Shown: positions 45,040 to 53,743 of the stretch, piece after piece | Position numbering within the stretch: position 1 is the stretch's first letter | Layout of the letters: each line of letters begins with the position of its first letter | NCBI RefSeq assembly: GCF_024734895.1 | Contig: NZ_CP091430.1 | Location: 354,501-418,500 of the forward strand | Direction: 5' to 3' | Length of the DNA stretch: 64,000 bases | Source: Paenibacillus spongiae | Lineage (GTDB): Bacteria > Bacillota > Bacilli > Paenibacillales > Paenibacillaceae | Translations under genes and position numbers: made by a program | Notes under the pieces: generated by a model | The model's input: the letters and a program-made list of their open reading frames with translations, nothing else | The model's database searches: none | Told to the model about the DNA's origin: nothing

Positions 45040-45711
45040 GTGAAGAAGAAGTGGATCGTAACGATCTCGGCGGCCAGCATGATGCTTGGTGCCGGGACCG
45101 GAGCCTTCGCGGGCTCGAACTTGCAGGAAATCAAGGCTTATTTCGATAAGAGCCTGAAGATGACGGTGAACGGCAAGGCGTTCCAGCCAACCAATGACAA
45201 GGGAGTGCCGACGCTGCCAATCGTATATAACGGGACGACGTATTTGCCTGTGAGAGCCGTCTCCGGCGCACTGGGCGTGGCGGTCGATTACGATACGAAG
45301 ACCAAGACGGTGTCCATCGGCGAGAAAACCGAAGGAACGCCGATCGCGGACGGCTTCGAGGATATGTATCGGACGAAAGATCCGCAGATGACGACGTTCA
45401 ACGGCAAAGACTATAAAGACGTGTACTTCAATAATGCCACCGGCAACCGCAGCGGTTCCTTCATGCTGTACCCGAAAGGCAAATACCAGAAGCTGTATCT
45501 GCAAGTGGCGGCGATCGGGGAAGATGTCGAGGAGCTCGTCATTAAGGACAGTGACAAGGACATCATCCTGAAGCAGGAATCCGTGACGGTCGCCGACGGC
45601 CTGAAGACGATTGTCGTCGATATCGGAGGCGTGAGCGAGCTATACATCTACGGCGATTTGAAAGGCCAGGGTAAACTGTTCGTGCCGTTAACGACATCAT
45701 ACTATAAGTAA
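45040..45711 (+). CDS. Secreted stalk-domain (copper amine oxidase N-terminal-like) protein
   Basis: About 223 residues from GTG 45040 (GAGGGAGTTGACCGGA upstream; TTG 45031 is possible). A signal peptide covers residues 1-25 (WIVTISAASMMLGAGTGAFA). A copper-amine-oxidase N1-like stalk domain follows at about 38-95, with VNGKAFQPTNDKGVPTLPIV, GTTYLPVRAVSGALGVAVDY and TKTVSIG. The C-terminal 120 residues form a beta-rich domain (YKDVYFNNATGNRSGSFMLY, YQKLYLQVAAIG, LYIYGDL) resembling NPCBM/carbohydrate-binding sandwiches. No catalytic motif is visible; a wall- or sugar-binding role is plausible. Confidence 0.82.
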   Translation: MKKKWIVTISAASMMLGAGTGAFAGSNLQEIKAYFDKSLKMTVNGKAFQPTNDKGVPTLPIVYNGTTYLPVRAVSGALGVAVDYDTKTKTVSIGEKTEGTPIADGFEDMYRTKDPQMTTFNGKDYKDVYFNNATGNRSGSFMLYPKGKYQKLYLQVAAIGEDVEELVIKDSDKDIILKQESVTVADGLKTIVVDIGGVSELYIYGDLKGQGKLFVPLTTSYYK

Positions 45712-45726
45712 AACAGGTTCAAATCG

Positions 45727-45771
45727 AGAGAATCTTCCGCCCTTTTCTCCGGGCAGGGGGTTCTCTTGTTT
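45727..45771 (+). terminator. Terminator after the stalk-domain gene
   Basis: AGAGAA pairs with TTCTCT around an inner CCGCCC/GGGCAGG pairing; the T tract is short (TTGTTTC). Confidence 0.55.
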
Positions 45772-45785
45772 CGTAAATGAAACAT

Positions 45786-45943
45786 TTAATGCCAAGATAA
45801 TTCGGCAAAGCTCCGGACGACAAACTCTCGAAACTTGCGTGCCGCCTCGGACAGTTAGCATCCTTCATGCCGCGCGATTGGATAGGTGCGCTGATCTGAC
45901 CGTTCCGCAGCGGGGGGAATCGCCTCGCTTCTATAATGAATTG
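45786..45943 (-). pseudogene. Possible LysR-family regulator remnant (C-terminal end)
   Basis: The minus strand reads RTYPIARHEGC, a stop, then LSEAARKFREFVVRSFAELSW and a stop. This resembles the C-terminal LSPAAxxFxxFV signature of LysR-type regulators, but it is interrupted and has no upstream domains. It is too short to be sure. Confidence 0.4.
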
Positions 45944-45970
45944 CAATCCTGCTAAAACGTATGTTAGAAT
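45941..45970 (+). promoter_or_regulatory. Predicted promoter of the hflX leader
   Basis: TTGCAA (45941-45946), an 18-base spacer and TAGAAT (45965-45970), about 25 bases before a leader-peptide ribosome site. Confidence 0.6.
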
Positions 45971-46001
45971 GGGTTTACTTAAATTGGAACGGAGGGTTAC
46001 C

Positions 46002-46040
46002 GTGATAGATTATATCCGAGTTAGAACTTTGCGCGGCTAA
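46002..46040 (+). CDS. Putative regulatory leader peptide of hflX
   Basis: A 12-codon ORF, GTG to TAA, encoding (V/M)IDYIRVRTLRG, with a canonical ribosome site GGAGG (45991-45995 region) seven to ten bases ahead. It contains R-V-R, the basic-X-basic pattern known from macrolide-arrested leader peptides such as those of erm genes. It begins a 400-base leader that ends in a terminator just before hflX. The peptide itself probably has no function other than controlling ribosome position. No comparative evidence could be checked. Confidence 0.6.
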   Translation: MIDYIRVRTLRG

Positions 46041-46056
46041 TTGAATAGCGCCAAGG

Positions 46057-46357
46057 CTCTGCCTGTGTGCAGAGGACTCAGGATAGGTCTGTCCGATTAA
46101 AGGTAACCCATATGCAGGATTTCACACCACGAGACGAACCAGGATACAGGACTCGTGCTGCCTTTATAAGGAATATATATTCGGCTGCGTATGATTGTGC
46201 TGCTCGCCCATGAGGTGAGGCAGGTATCTTTTGTATTGCTGTCCGACATGACCTCTATACCGCTAAGCGGCAAGCTGCGGCTTCCGTTAGGGTATGATCC
46301 CAAGTTTCCTCTATTCGTAAATCGAACGCACAGGCCATAGCGCCCGTGCGTTTTTTT
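46057..46357 (+). promoter_or_regulatory. Candidate attenuator leader of hflX (antiterminator/terminator)
   Basis: Three pairings are visible. (1) A local hairpin CTCTGC-loop-GCAGAG at 46057-46074. (2) GGGTTACC over the leader-peptide ribosome site (45994-46001), complementary to GGTAACCC at 46102-46109. (3) GCCTGTGTG (46061-46069), complementary, with one G-U pair, to CGCACAGGC (46327-46335), the 5' arm of the terminator at 46326-46357. Pairing 3 would destroy the terminator and is excluded by hairpin 1. This is the layout of a ribosome-controlled transcription attenuator. A further CACGAG/CTCGTG hairpin lies near 46126-46160. Confidence 0.6.
46326..46357 (+). terminator. Intrinsic terminator in the hflX leader, 47 nt before the start codon
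   Basis: ACGCAC-A-GGC (46326-46335) pairs with GCC-C-GTGCGT (46342-46351), with one internal mismatch, and is followed by seven T. It would stop transcription before hflX unless antiterminated. Confidence 0.78.
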
Positions 46358-46404
46358 GGCTTCACTCTAACTAAAGTTGATCGACCTAAAGGAGGAATTT
46401 CGAT

Positions 46405-47685
46405 ATGGAACAACCGAACAATAAAGCCGTTATCGTCGGCGTTAATCTGCAGGATCGGCCTGATTTTGCTTACTCGATGGAGGAGCTGCGCAATCTTGCG
46501 GATGCATGCGGCATTGAGGTATCCGGCGAGCTGAGCCAGAAGGCTGCCAAGATCAATAGCTCTCATTATCTGGGTACCGGAAAAATCGGGGAATTGTCCG
46601 CACTTGTGGAAGGGGTCGATGCATCGACCGTTATTTTCAACGACGAGCTGTCCCCTTCGCAAATCCGCAATTTGGAGAGCGCGCTGCAGAAGAAGGTTAT
46701 TGATCGCACGATTCTGATCCTCGATATATTTGCCGAGCGGGCTCGAACGCGTGAAGCTCAGCTGCAAGTGGAAATCGCGCAGCTGCAATATATGCTCCCG
46801 CGTCTCGTCGGCTTGCGTGAATCGCTCGGCCGTCAAGGCGGCGGATCGGGCATGAAAAATAAAGGAACGGGCGAAACGAAGCTGGAGCTCGACCGCCGGC
46901 GCATCGAGGAGAGAATCTCCGCTCTGCAGACCGAGCTGGAGAAGCTTGTTGGGCAGCGTCAGGTTCAGCGCAGACAGCGGCAGAAAACCGGCGTGCCGAT
47001 CGTCTGTCTTGTCGGGTATACCAATGCTGGCAAATCCAGCGTCATGAACGCGATTCTGAATCGCTACATGCCTGCTTCCAACAAACAGGTGTTGGCTAAG
47101 GATATGCTTTTCGCCACGCTGGAGACGTCGGTTCGCAGCATTGAGCTGCCGGATAACAAGTCGTTTCTGCTTACCGATACGGTCGGCTTCGTCAGCAAGC
47201 TGCCGCATTATCTGGTCAAAGCGTTCCGTTCCACTCTGGAAGAAGTCACCGAAGCCGATCTATTGATTCAGGTCGTCGACTACTCCAATCCGGAGTACGA
47301 ACGGCTCATTGAAGTGACGAATACGACGCTGAAGGAGCTGGGCGCCGATCATATTCCGATGATTTATGCCTACAATAAGGCCGATCTGACTGGCGAGCGG
47401 TATCCGAAGGTAGAAGGAGAAGAGGTGTATCTCTCCGTCAAGGAAGAAGCGGGGCTCGACGAGCTGATTGAGCTGGTGAAGGATCGGATCTTCCAGGATT
47501 ATATGCAATGCGAGGTAACCATTCCGTTCGCGGAAGGCCGTTTGGTCGCTTACTTCAACGCCAATGCGAATGTCCAAGAGACCAGCTATGAGCCGGAAGG
47601 AACCCGGCTAACGATGGAATGCAAGAAAGCGGACTATGAGAAATACAAGCATTTGTTTGCAGAGACGGCGGAGATTGAATCCTAA
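46405..47685 (+). CDS. hflX: Ribosome-associated GTPase HflX
   Basis: A 426-residue GTPase. The N-terminal HflX domain (about 1-180) has YLGTGKIGELSALVEG, LSPSQIRNLESAL and the glycine-rich loop LGRQGGGSGMKNKGTGETKL, followed by a coiled helix. The G domain (about 195-365) shows G1 VGYTNAGKSSVMN, G3 LTDTVGFVSKLP and G4 YAYNKADL. A C-terminal domain ends the protein. HflX splits stalled 70S ribosomes, and Listeria HflXr gives macrolide/lincosamide resistance under drug-inducible attenuation. CTAAAGGAGGAATTTCGAT precedes ATG. The upstream leader with peptide and terminator suggests that this gene is antibiotic-induced too. Confidence 0.95.
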   Translation: MEQPNNKAVIVGVNLQDRPDFAYSMEELRNLADACGIEVSGELSQKAAKINSSHYLGTGKIGELSALVEGVDASTVIFNDELSPSQIRNLESALQKKVIDRTILILDIFAERARTREAQLQVEIAQLQYMLPRLVGLRESLGRQGGGSGMKNKGTGETKLELDRRRIEERISALQTELEKLVGQRQVQRRQRQKTGVPIVCLVGYTNAGKSSVMNAILNRYMPASNKQVLAKDMLFATLETSVRSIELPDNKSFLLTDTVGFVSKLPHYLVKAFRSTLEEVTEADLLIQVVDYSNPEYERLIEVTNTTLKELGADHIPMIYAYNKADLTGERYPKVEGEEVYLSVKEEAGLDELIELVKDRIFQDYMQCEVTIPFAEGRLVAYFNANANVQETSYEPEGTRLTMECKKADYEKYKHLFAETAEIES

Positions 47686-47844
47686 GTATAGTAAATGGGG
47701 GTTCCGGGGGGCAGTATCGCCCCTCGGAACCCCCTTTCGTAGGATAGCTCAACCGGACATGAATCGTCAGCCTTCATTGCGGCCATTCTCAGATCATGGT
47801 AACCGGCCGTGGCTTCTATGACGCATCCGATTTCGTTCGCTGCT

Positions 47845-50800
47845 TTACTTATGTCCTTTCTGAGTCACTTTTACGCGCAATTCCTCGGTCTTCCCGCCAT
47901 AGGCGACTGTAACCTTCGCGTTTCCTTGCTTCAAAGCCGTCACTGTGCTGCCTTCGACGTTCACGGTCTTGGCCGGTTTGACTTGGAGAATCGCCTCGGA
48001 CGAGACGTCTTCCGTCACGGGGCCGTAAACCGCAATGGCTTTGACTTGATAGACGTCGCCGACCTGCATGTGAATCGAATCCTCGCTCAGCTCCAGCTTG
48101 GATAAGCGGTGTACGTGAATCGTCGGCAATGCCGCCGGTTCGCTCGAAGCGACAAGCGGCACATCGGCGGTTACGGTGTAATTGTGCGCGCCGGCGCCAG
48201 GTGCGGGAATGGTCAGCGTAACCGGCGTGTCGCCGGCGCCGATTCCTTGCGCGACGACCTTGTCTCCCTCCATCACAATGATGTCCGCTTGCTCCGTCGC
48301 TTTCACGGACAGCGTCGCATCAGCGCCTTCCTTAATGTCCGTGGTTGCAGCTTCCGCGCTTACGACAGGCACCTCGGAAGGATCGATAATCGTATAGGCC
48401 GATACTTCATCGTAATATACGGTTGCTACCCACAATGGCGAGCAGAAGACGATCAGCCGCATCTCAACGGCATTCGCGGGAACCATCACATTCATTTCGA
48501 CCGGAATCCAGCTCTTCTGCGGTCCGGCAACATGGTTGTTCTCGCTCGCGGTCACCTTCAGCTCCTTGCCGTCAGCATCATAATAGCGGACGCCTACGGA
48601 GGCGCGGCTCATGCTGAACGGCTTATCCGAATCCGGATTCGGAAAGGATCCGTCCAGGTACATATTAAAGCTGACGGTATATTGTCTTCCCGGCTTCACC
48701 CGCACCGGATCGGACTTCAGCTCGACGGCCGATTTATCGCTTGAATCCACGAGCTTCACGCTTTTGCCGCCCGCAGCGCTCTTCTCATCCGTTACGGACA
48801 CGGATGCATAGCCTTCCAGGAAGCTTGTAATCGTCCAGCCGGGAATCGACCCGTCTTCATTGACATCCTCGAATCCGTCATTCTTAATGTCCAGGTATCG
48901 TTTGCTTGGACCCTCCGGTTCTCCGCCAGGAGCCTCCGGCTTTGCGAAAGGCGCATACCGCAGCAGCCTGGTTGCATCGGCCACATAGAGATTGTCGTTG
49001 CGATCCAAGGTGAACAGGCTCGCCTTGTCGCGGATTAGCGTGCAGCCCATCGTCTCCGGATCGATGACGACCAGCTTGCCTGCCGCATCGGAGTATAGCA
49101 GCCCATCACTGCTGAAGCGCTGATGAACCGGACGCCATTTGCCGTATAACGTCACATCAGGATGAATATTTCTCGACTTTACAACCTCGCGCGTCTCCGG
49201 ATTAAAGGCGAACACCACGCCATTGGCAGCCGCCCAGATCAGACCGTCCGGACCGAGCGTCAAGCCGCTGATCATCTGCAGGCTCGATATTCCCTCAATG
49301 GTCGGCTCCCACTCGTACAGCTTCTTCTTCGCCGCCATGTCCCATACGAACAGTTTGGCGCGGGCGCCGGCAGGCGCTTCTCCGAGGCCGCCGGAGATCG
49401 ACGTCGAGCCGAAGATCAGGCCGTTATGGTACAGCAGGCCGGTAATGCTTTGATCCTGCACAATGTGGCGGAACACCTCGAACTGCGGCTGGCCGCTCGC
49501 CTCCGTTGCGGCGGGATCATAGATCGTCAGCGCGCCGCCCGTCTGCGAATAACCGGGAATCGTCCCGAGCAGCAGCTTGCCGTCGCCTTCCGTCACGATG
49601 AACGGTCGGTCCTGTTCTTCGCCGATATGGAACAAGGACGCGGGCTCCTTCGTCGTGGACAGCGGCGCAGTCGTATCGTATACGGCTATATCGGCCTTCG
49701 GATACAAACCGAAGTATACCTTGTCGCCCACATGACCGATGCCTTCCGCTTGGCCTAGAGGGAATATGGTGAATTTGCCCGTGGCGGGATCGTACTGAGC
49801 GCCTTCCGAGTTCAAATACGTACTCATGTACAGCTTGCCGTCGGGCCCGGTTTCGAGCGCTTGAAGATTGATGCCCTGGCCGTCCACGAGCAGCTTCATC
49901 GACCGCTGCAGCTGAAGCCCGGGATCGGACAGCGTCACCTTGGCGTTGAACGAGATGGAGGCCATCGCGCCTCTCGGGAAATCCGGCTGGTTCGGCAATT
50001 GGAGCCATTCGCTATGCCGGATGTTGCCGTCAAACGGCATGACCGGCTTCTCGGTCATCGCAGCCAAATCGATTTCCCACATCATCTTGTCTTTCTTGCT
50101 TGTATAGACTTTGCCGTCCTTATAGCCGGTAGCAGCCTCAACCCCGCGGATATTGCTGAAGCTGGCGTCGATCCAGCGGCCGGTATCCAGATCGTAGACC
50201 TGCATGATGGACGGACCGTTGTAGAAGGCGAACAAATAATGCTCATGAATATTCAGTGCATAGACGAACCCCATGGCGTTATATTTGCCCGCGTAGATAT
50301 CATCCGAAGGCGTGCCCGGAAGCTCGAGTCTTGTTTGGTCCTGCTGAGGCTCTGTCGTGCTGATCTTCCATACGCGGCCGTTGCTGGAGCCAGTGCCCGC
50401 ATATAGGTAGCCGTCATGGTAGACGATGCTGCGGATATAGGCCTCCTGGGCGTCGACCGGTCCGTTAAGCAGATCGGTGATTTCCAACGTTTGCGCGTCG
50501 ATGCGCAATATACGGCCTTTCACGCTTTCGGAGTAAATGCCGCCGTAAACGTTGCCCTGCTCATCGGAGGTCAGCGACCAGATGGAGCTTGATCCCGCAA
50601 TCGGCACCCCGAGGTCGGTAACTTGCTTCGTTACGGGCGAATACACGAACATCTTATTGGAGCCGCCGATAAACACCCGGCCATCCGGTGTCTTGGTATG
50701 ACTCCAGGCGTTCGAAGCGCCTTCCAGCTTGTAAGTGCGCAGGCGCACTTCGTTGTCGAGATCCAGCACGCTGAAGGTGGCATAGTCGCCTGCCGAGGCG

Positions 50801-51030
50801 CTGCCCGTTACGGTTGTGTACGCCACGTTAACCCCTTCCTCAATTCCGAATTCAACATCGATCGCTTGCGCGGTTTGAACCGGCGCGCCCAGATCCACCG
50901 GTTCATTCGATTGTCCGGCCGAGGGGGCGGATGGCGCCGCTGCCGCTATCGGCTTAGATGGCGCAAAGCCAAACAGGCCTAGCATCAATGACAAAATCAA
51001 CAAGCCTGATACCCATGAACGTCTTCGCAA
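47845..51030 (-). CDS. Secreted beta-propeller protein with carbohydrate-binding and Ig-like domains
   Basis: About 1061 residues from TTG (complement of 51028-51030), which has GGAGG eleven bases upstream; the ATG at 51048 precedes that ribosome site. A signal peptide covers about 1-32 (WVSGLLILSLMLGLFGFAP). Residues about 80-680 consist of repeated blades of the type TPDGRVFIGGSNKMFVYSP, DEQGNVYGGIY, HDGYLYAGTGSSNGRVW and GPDGLIWAAANGVVFAFNP, that is, one or two beta-propellers. A CBM-like jelly roll lies at about 690-860 (IKNDGFEDVNEDGSIPGWTI, VYYDEVSAYTI). An Ig-like region follows, then a C-terminal BIG2 domain (LSEDSIHMQVGDVYQVKAIA, VTALKQGNAKVTVAYGG). No catalytic motif is recognised; it could be a polysaccharide lyase-like or binding protein. 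Confidence 0.85.
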   Translation of the reverse strand: MRRRSWVSGLLILSLMLGLFGFAPSKPIAAAAPSAPSAGQSNEPVDLGAPVQTAQAIDVEFGIEEGVNVAYTTVTGSASAGDYATFSVLDLDNEVRLRTYKLEGASNAWSHTKTPDGRVFIGGSNKMFVYSPVTKQVTDLGVPIAGSSSIWSLTSDEQGNVYGGIYSESVKGRILRIDAQTLEITDLLNGPVDAQEAYIRSIVYHDGYLYAGTGSSNGRVWKISTTEPQQDQTRLELPGTPSDDIYAGKYNAMGFVYALNIHEHYLFAFYNGPSIMQVYDLDTGRWIDASFSNIRGVEAATGYKDGKVYTSKKDKMMWEIDLAAMTEKPVMPFDGNIRHSEWLQLPNQPDFPRGAMASISFNAKVTLSDPGLQLQRSMKLLVDGQGINLQALETGPDGKLYMSTYLNSEGAQYDPATGKFTIFPLGQAEGIGHVGDKVYFGLYPKADIAVYDTTAPLSTTKEPASLFHIGEEQDRPFIVTEGDGKLLLGTIPGYSQTGGALTIYDPAATEASGQPQFEVFRHIVQDQSITGLLYHNGLIFGSTSISGGLGEAPAGARAKLFVWDMAAKKKLYEWEPTIEGISSLQMISGLTLGPDGLIWAAANGVVFAFNPETREVVKSRNIHPDVTLYGKWRPVHQRFSSDGLLYSDAAGKLVVIDPETMGCTLIRDKASLFTLDRNDNLYVADATRLLRYAPFAKPEAPGGEPEGPSKRYLDIKNDGFEDVNEDGSIPGWTITSFLEGYASVSVTDEKSAAGGKSVKLVDSSDKSAVELKSDPVRVKPGRQYTVSFNMYLDGSFPNPDSDKPFSMSRASVGVRYYDADGKELKVTASENNHVAGPQKSWIPVEMNVMVPANAVEMRLIVFCSPLWVATVYYDEVSAYTIIDPSEVPVVSAEAATTDIKEGADATLSVKATEQADIIVMEGDKVVAQGIGAGDTPVTLTIPAPGAGAHNYTVTADVPLVASSEPAALPTIHVHRLSKLELSEDSIHMQVGDVYQVKAIAVYGPVTEDVSSEAILQVKPAKTVNVEGSTVTALKQGNAKVTVAYGGKTEELRVKVTQKGHK

Positions 51031-51368
51031 AATAGATACGACCTCCATTTCTTATGTTAACCTGCCGCCTTGTTGCCGGGCGGCCTCCTATAACGACCAT
51101 AGAGAATGGATTTAGCGGCGTAAAGAAAGGGTTTTCATTCTATTTATCATTTTCCCCTTCAGGTGCCGGTTGCGAGGTGAAACCCCGGAATATAAAGGTT
51201 TTTGGGCTGTGGAAATCGCTAAAGAGGTGGAATATGAGCAAAGATCGGCATGTGATGCTTGCAACCGGACATCGAGAAGGGGAATAAGTCGATAGCGTAC
51301 AAAGACAAGATTATCCATATGGAGTACGCTATTATCGGCATAACAATACGAAGCAGGGGGAGCGGAGC
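51031..51368. other. Divergent spacer between the propeller gene and the SGNH gene
   Basis: AT-richer, non-coding. It must hold promoters for both divergent genes. CAGGGGGGAGCGGAGC before 51369 is the SGNH ribosome site. Short ORFs here have no other support. Confidence 0.45.
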
Positions 51369-52082
51369 ATGAAACCATTTAACCGGCTGCATGAACGGCT
51401 GGGGGAGAAGTCCGGCGACGCAAGAGCGCGTGCCGTAACCTACGTCGCCATGGGCGACAGCGTTACGCAGGGCTGCATGCAGGCAGGCGTTGTAGAGTAC
51501 GAGAATGTCTACCATCAAATACTGCGGAGGGCGATGGAACGGAGATATCCCGAGACGGTCGTTAATGTCATTAACTCCGGCGTCTCGGGAGACGGTGCGG
51601 AAGCTTCCCGGCATCGCTGGGAACGCGACGTGCTGATGTACAAACCCGATCTGGTGACGATTTGCTTCGGCCATAACGATGCTCATGGCGGCCGCGATGG
51701 CATTGGGCCGTTCGCCCGGGCTCTTGCCGATCTGGTCGACAGGGTTACGGCAGAGACGGAAGCCGAGGTGCTGCTGATGACGCCTTGCATGATGATGACG
51801 AAGAATAACGTACGCGTGGCGGACATTCATAAGCCGCTTGTGCCGGCCTTCATCCGGTTGGCCGAAGAAGGAATGCTGGCTCTCTATGCCGGGGCGATCC
51901 GGGATCTCGCGCGCGAACGCCATATTCCGCTGCTGGATGTGTATGCGCTGTGGGAGAGAATGGAGCAGGACGGTCTGGATATCCACGATTATCTGTCTAA
52001 TGGCATTAATCATCCGACTTCCGATTTTCATGTCCGATGGGGCCATGAACTGGAGGAGAAGCTGCTGGGTTCGTTCGGCTAA
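51369..52082 (+). CDS. SGNH/GDSL-type esterase
   Basis: A 237-residue cytoplasmic hydrolase (no signal peptide). Block I is YVAMGDSVTQGCMQAG with catalytic Ser near residue 33, block II is NSGVSGDGAEASRHRW (Gly), block III is TICFGHNDAHGG (Asn), and block V is INHPTSDFHVRWGHEL with the Asp-His pair near the end. Enzymes of this shape deacetylate sugars or hydrolyse small esters. It could remove acetyl groups from glycans handled by neighbouring loci; this is inference. Confidence 0.9.
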   Translation: MKPFNRLHERLGEKSGDARARAVTYVAMGDSVTQGCMQAGVVEYENVYHQILRRAMERRYPETVVNVINSGVSGDGAEASRHRWERDVLMYKPDLVTICFGHNDAHGGRDGIGPFARALADLVDRVTAETEAEVLLMTPCMMMTKNNVRVADIHKPLVPAFIRLAEEGMLALYAGAIRDLARERHIPLLDVYALWERMEQDGLDIHDYLSNGINHPTSDFHVRWGHELEEKLLGSFG

Positions 52083-52193
52083 AGCTTAGGCACGTTAATT
52101 GCCAATGAAAGACCGGTTGTCAGACTTGACCGCCGAGTATAGAATGGGTAAGGGCAATCAGGTGTTTCGTTATGCAAGGAGAGTGCAGCAGGT

Positions 52194-53387
52194 TTGTCAT
52201 CAGGTGTTATTTCTTCGGATTCCATTTCCTTCCGTTATCGATTAGTTACATTACTTCTGGTCGTCGTCGTCGCAGGCATGAGCCAAGGGCTGCTGCTGCC
52301 GCTGCTGTCGATCATGCTCGAAGACGCCGGCGTCTCCCCGGATATGAACGGTATGAACTCGGCGGCTATGTATATCGGGATTTTCTGTACGATGTTCTTT
52401 ATCGAGAGGCCGGTAGTACGATTTGGCTACAAGAAAGTTATATTGGCAGGCATCGCGCTGGTCACGCTTGCCAGTATCCTCTTCCCGTTCACCCATTCGC
52501 TGGCTGTCTGGTTCGTCCTGAGGCTGCTGGTCGGCGTAGGCGACAGCGCGCTTCATTTTGCCACCCAGCTATGGATCGTCAGCTCCAGTCCTGCGCATGC
52601 GCGGGGAAAATATATTTCTTTATACGGCATGTCATACGGAGTCGGCTTTAGCATTGGGCCGCTTGGCATCAACCTGCTTCCGCTTGGCAGGGCGGTTCCG
52701 TTCCTTGTGCCTAGTTTGTTCTTCATCACCGTGCTGCTGCTTGTGCTGCGGATGAAGAACGAGCTGCCCGAACGGGCAGCGAAGGGGGCTGCGAAGGAAA
52801 ACCGCTTCGTGACCACCTATCGAGCCGCATGGTTCGTGCTCATTCCGGGTCTTCTGTACGGATTGATGGAAGCATCCATGAACAGCAGCTTTCCGCTGTA
52901 TGGCTTGCGCATCGAGCTCAGCCAGCATTGGATCTCTCTGTTGTTATTGGCCTTCGGCATAGGGGGGCTGATCTTGCAGCTGCCGCTAGGCATATGGAGC
53001 GACCGGATCGGGCGAAAGCCGGTATTGATCGGCTGCGGAGTCATAGGCTCGCTTGCTTTCTTCGCGATACCCGCCGCTGGAAGCAGCGTAGCGCTGTTGT
53101 TCGTGCTCTTCGCCATCGCAGGCGGAGTCGTCGGATCATTCTTTTCTTTGGGGCTTGCCTATGCGGCGGATATTTTGCCCAAGTCGATCCTGCCGGCGGC
53201 GAATGTCATTGCCTCCATCCATTTCAGCATCGGAAGCATCCTGGGGCCGACACTCGGCGGCTTGGGGATGCGCTACGTCTCCGACAACAGTATCTTCCTG
53301 TTCTTGAGCGCGGGGTTCCTCGCGTTCGCGCTGCTCGGCTTCGGGTTTCACCCGAAGGGCAAGGCGGGGGCGAGGGAATCGGCCTGA
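52194..53387 (+). CDS. MFS transporter, drug/sugar efflux type
   Basis: A 397-residue, 12-helix permease. It begins at TTG 52194 with AAGGAGAG about a dozen bases upstream; no better start is present before the first helix (LVTLLLVVVVAGMSQGLLLP). The loop between helices 2 and 3 is FGYKKVILAG. The second-half motif A copy is IWSDRIGRKPVLIGCG near residue 265. The substrate is not evident; relatives include multidrug and sugar efflux proteins. A terminator follows. Confidence 0.88.
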   Translation: MSSGVISSDSISFRYRLVTLLLVVVVAGMSQGLLLPLLSIMLEDAGVSPDMNGMNSAAMYIGIFCTMFFIERPVVRFGYKKVILAGIALVTLASILFPFTHSLAVWFVLRLLVGVGDSALHFATQLWIVSSSPAHARGKYISLYGMSYGVGFSIGPLGINLLPLGRAVPFLVPSLFFITVLLLVLRMKNELPERAAKGAAKENRFVTTYRAAWFVLIPGLLYGLMEASMNSSFPLYGLRIELSQHWISLLLLAFGIGGLILQLPLGIWSDRIGRKPVLIGCGVIGSLAFFAIPAAGSSVALLFVLFAIAGGVVGSFFSLGLAYAADILPKSILPAANVIASIHFSIGSILGPTLGGLGMRYVSDNSIFLFLSAGFLAFALLGFGFHPKGKAGARESA

Positions 53388-53743
53388 CAGGCGGCAGAGT
53401 CGCCGGTTAAAGGCGTAAGCTATCACGCAGAATAATGTACCGTTTCGATACCGCAGTCTCCAAAGATCCGCAGCCCGCAGGGGCTGCGGATCTTTGGCTT
53501 TCTTCGCGGTATCCAAGCAGCTGTTCCGGACATGGGAGCTGCCAGCATTTATAAGCGCTTATCATGGTTTACTGTTCCTTCATTTATCTTGAATCTCATG
53601 CGTTTACATCACTTGTTTTGTCCGACAAGAAAACAGGAACTCTTGTTTTTTCTCCCTAGTGGGAATGATAAAACATGTCTTAATTGGAAACCTCGCGACC
53701 TGTTACCCGTAGTAAAAACTAAAGCCAAAGGAGGAATGAAGAA
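53388..53743. other. Intergenic region between the MFS gene and the small basic protein gene
   Basis: It contains the MFS terminator at 53462-53495 and, further on, a possible promoter (TTGTTT at 53643-53648, 17 bases, TGATAA at 53666-53671). The ribosome site AAAGGAGGAATGAAGAA belongs to the gene at 53744. Confidence 0.45.
53462..53495 (+). terminator. Terminator after the MFS gene
   Basis: AAAGATCCGCAGCCC pairs perfectly (15 bp) with GGGCTGCGGATCTTT; 5-base loop. Confidence 0.8.
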
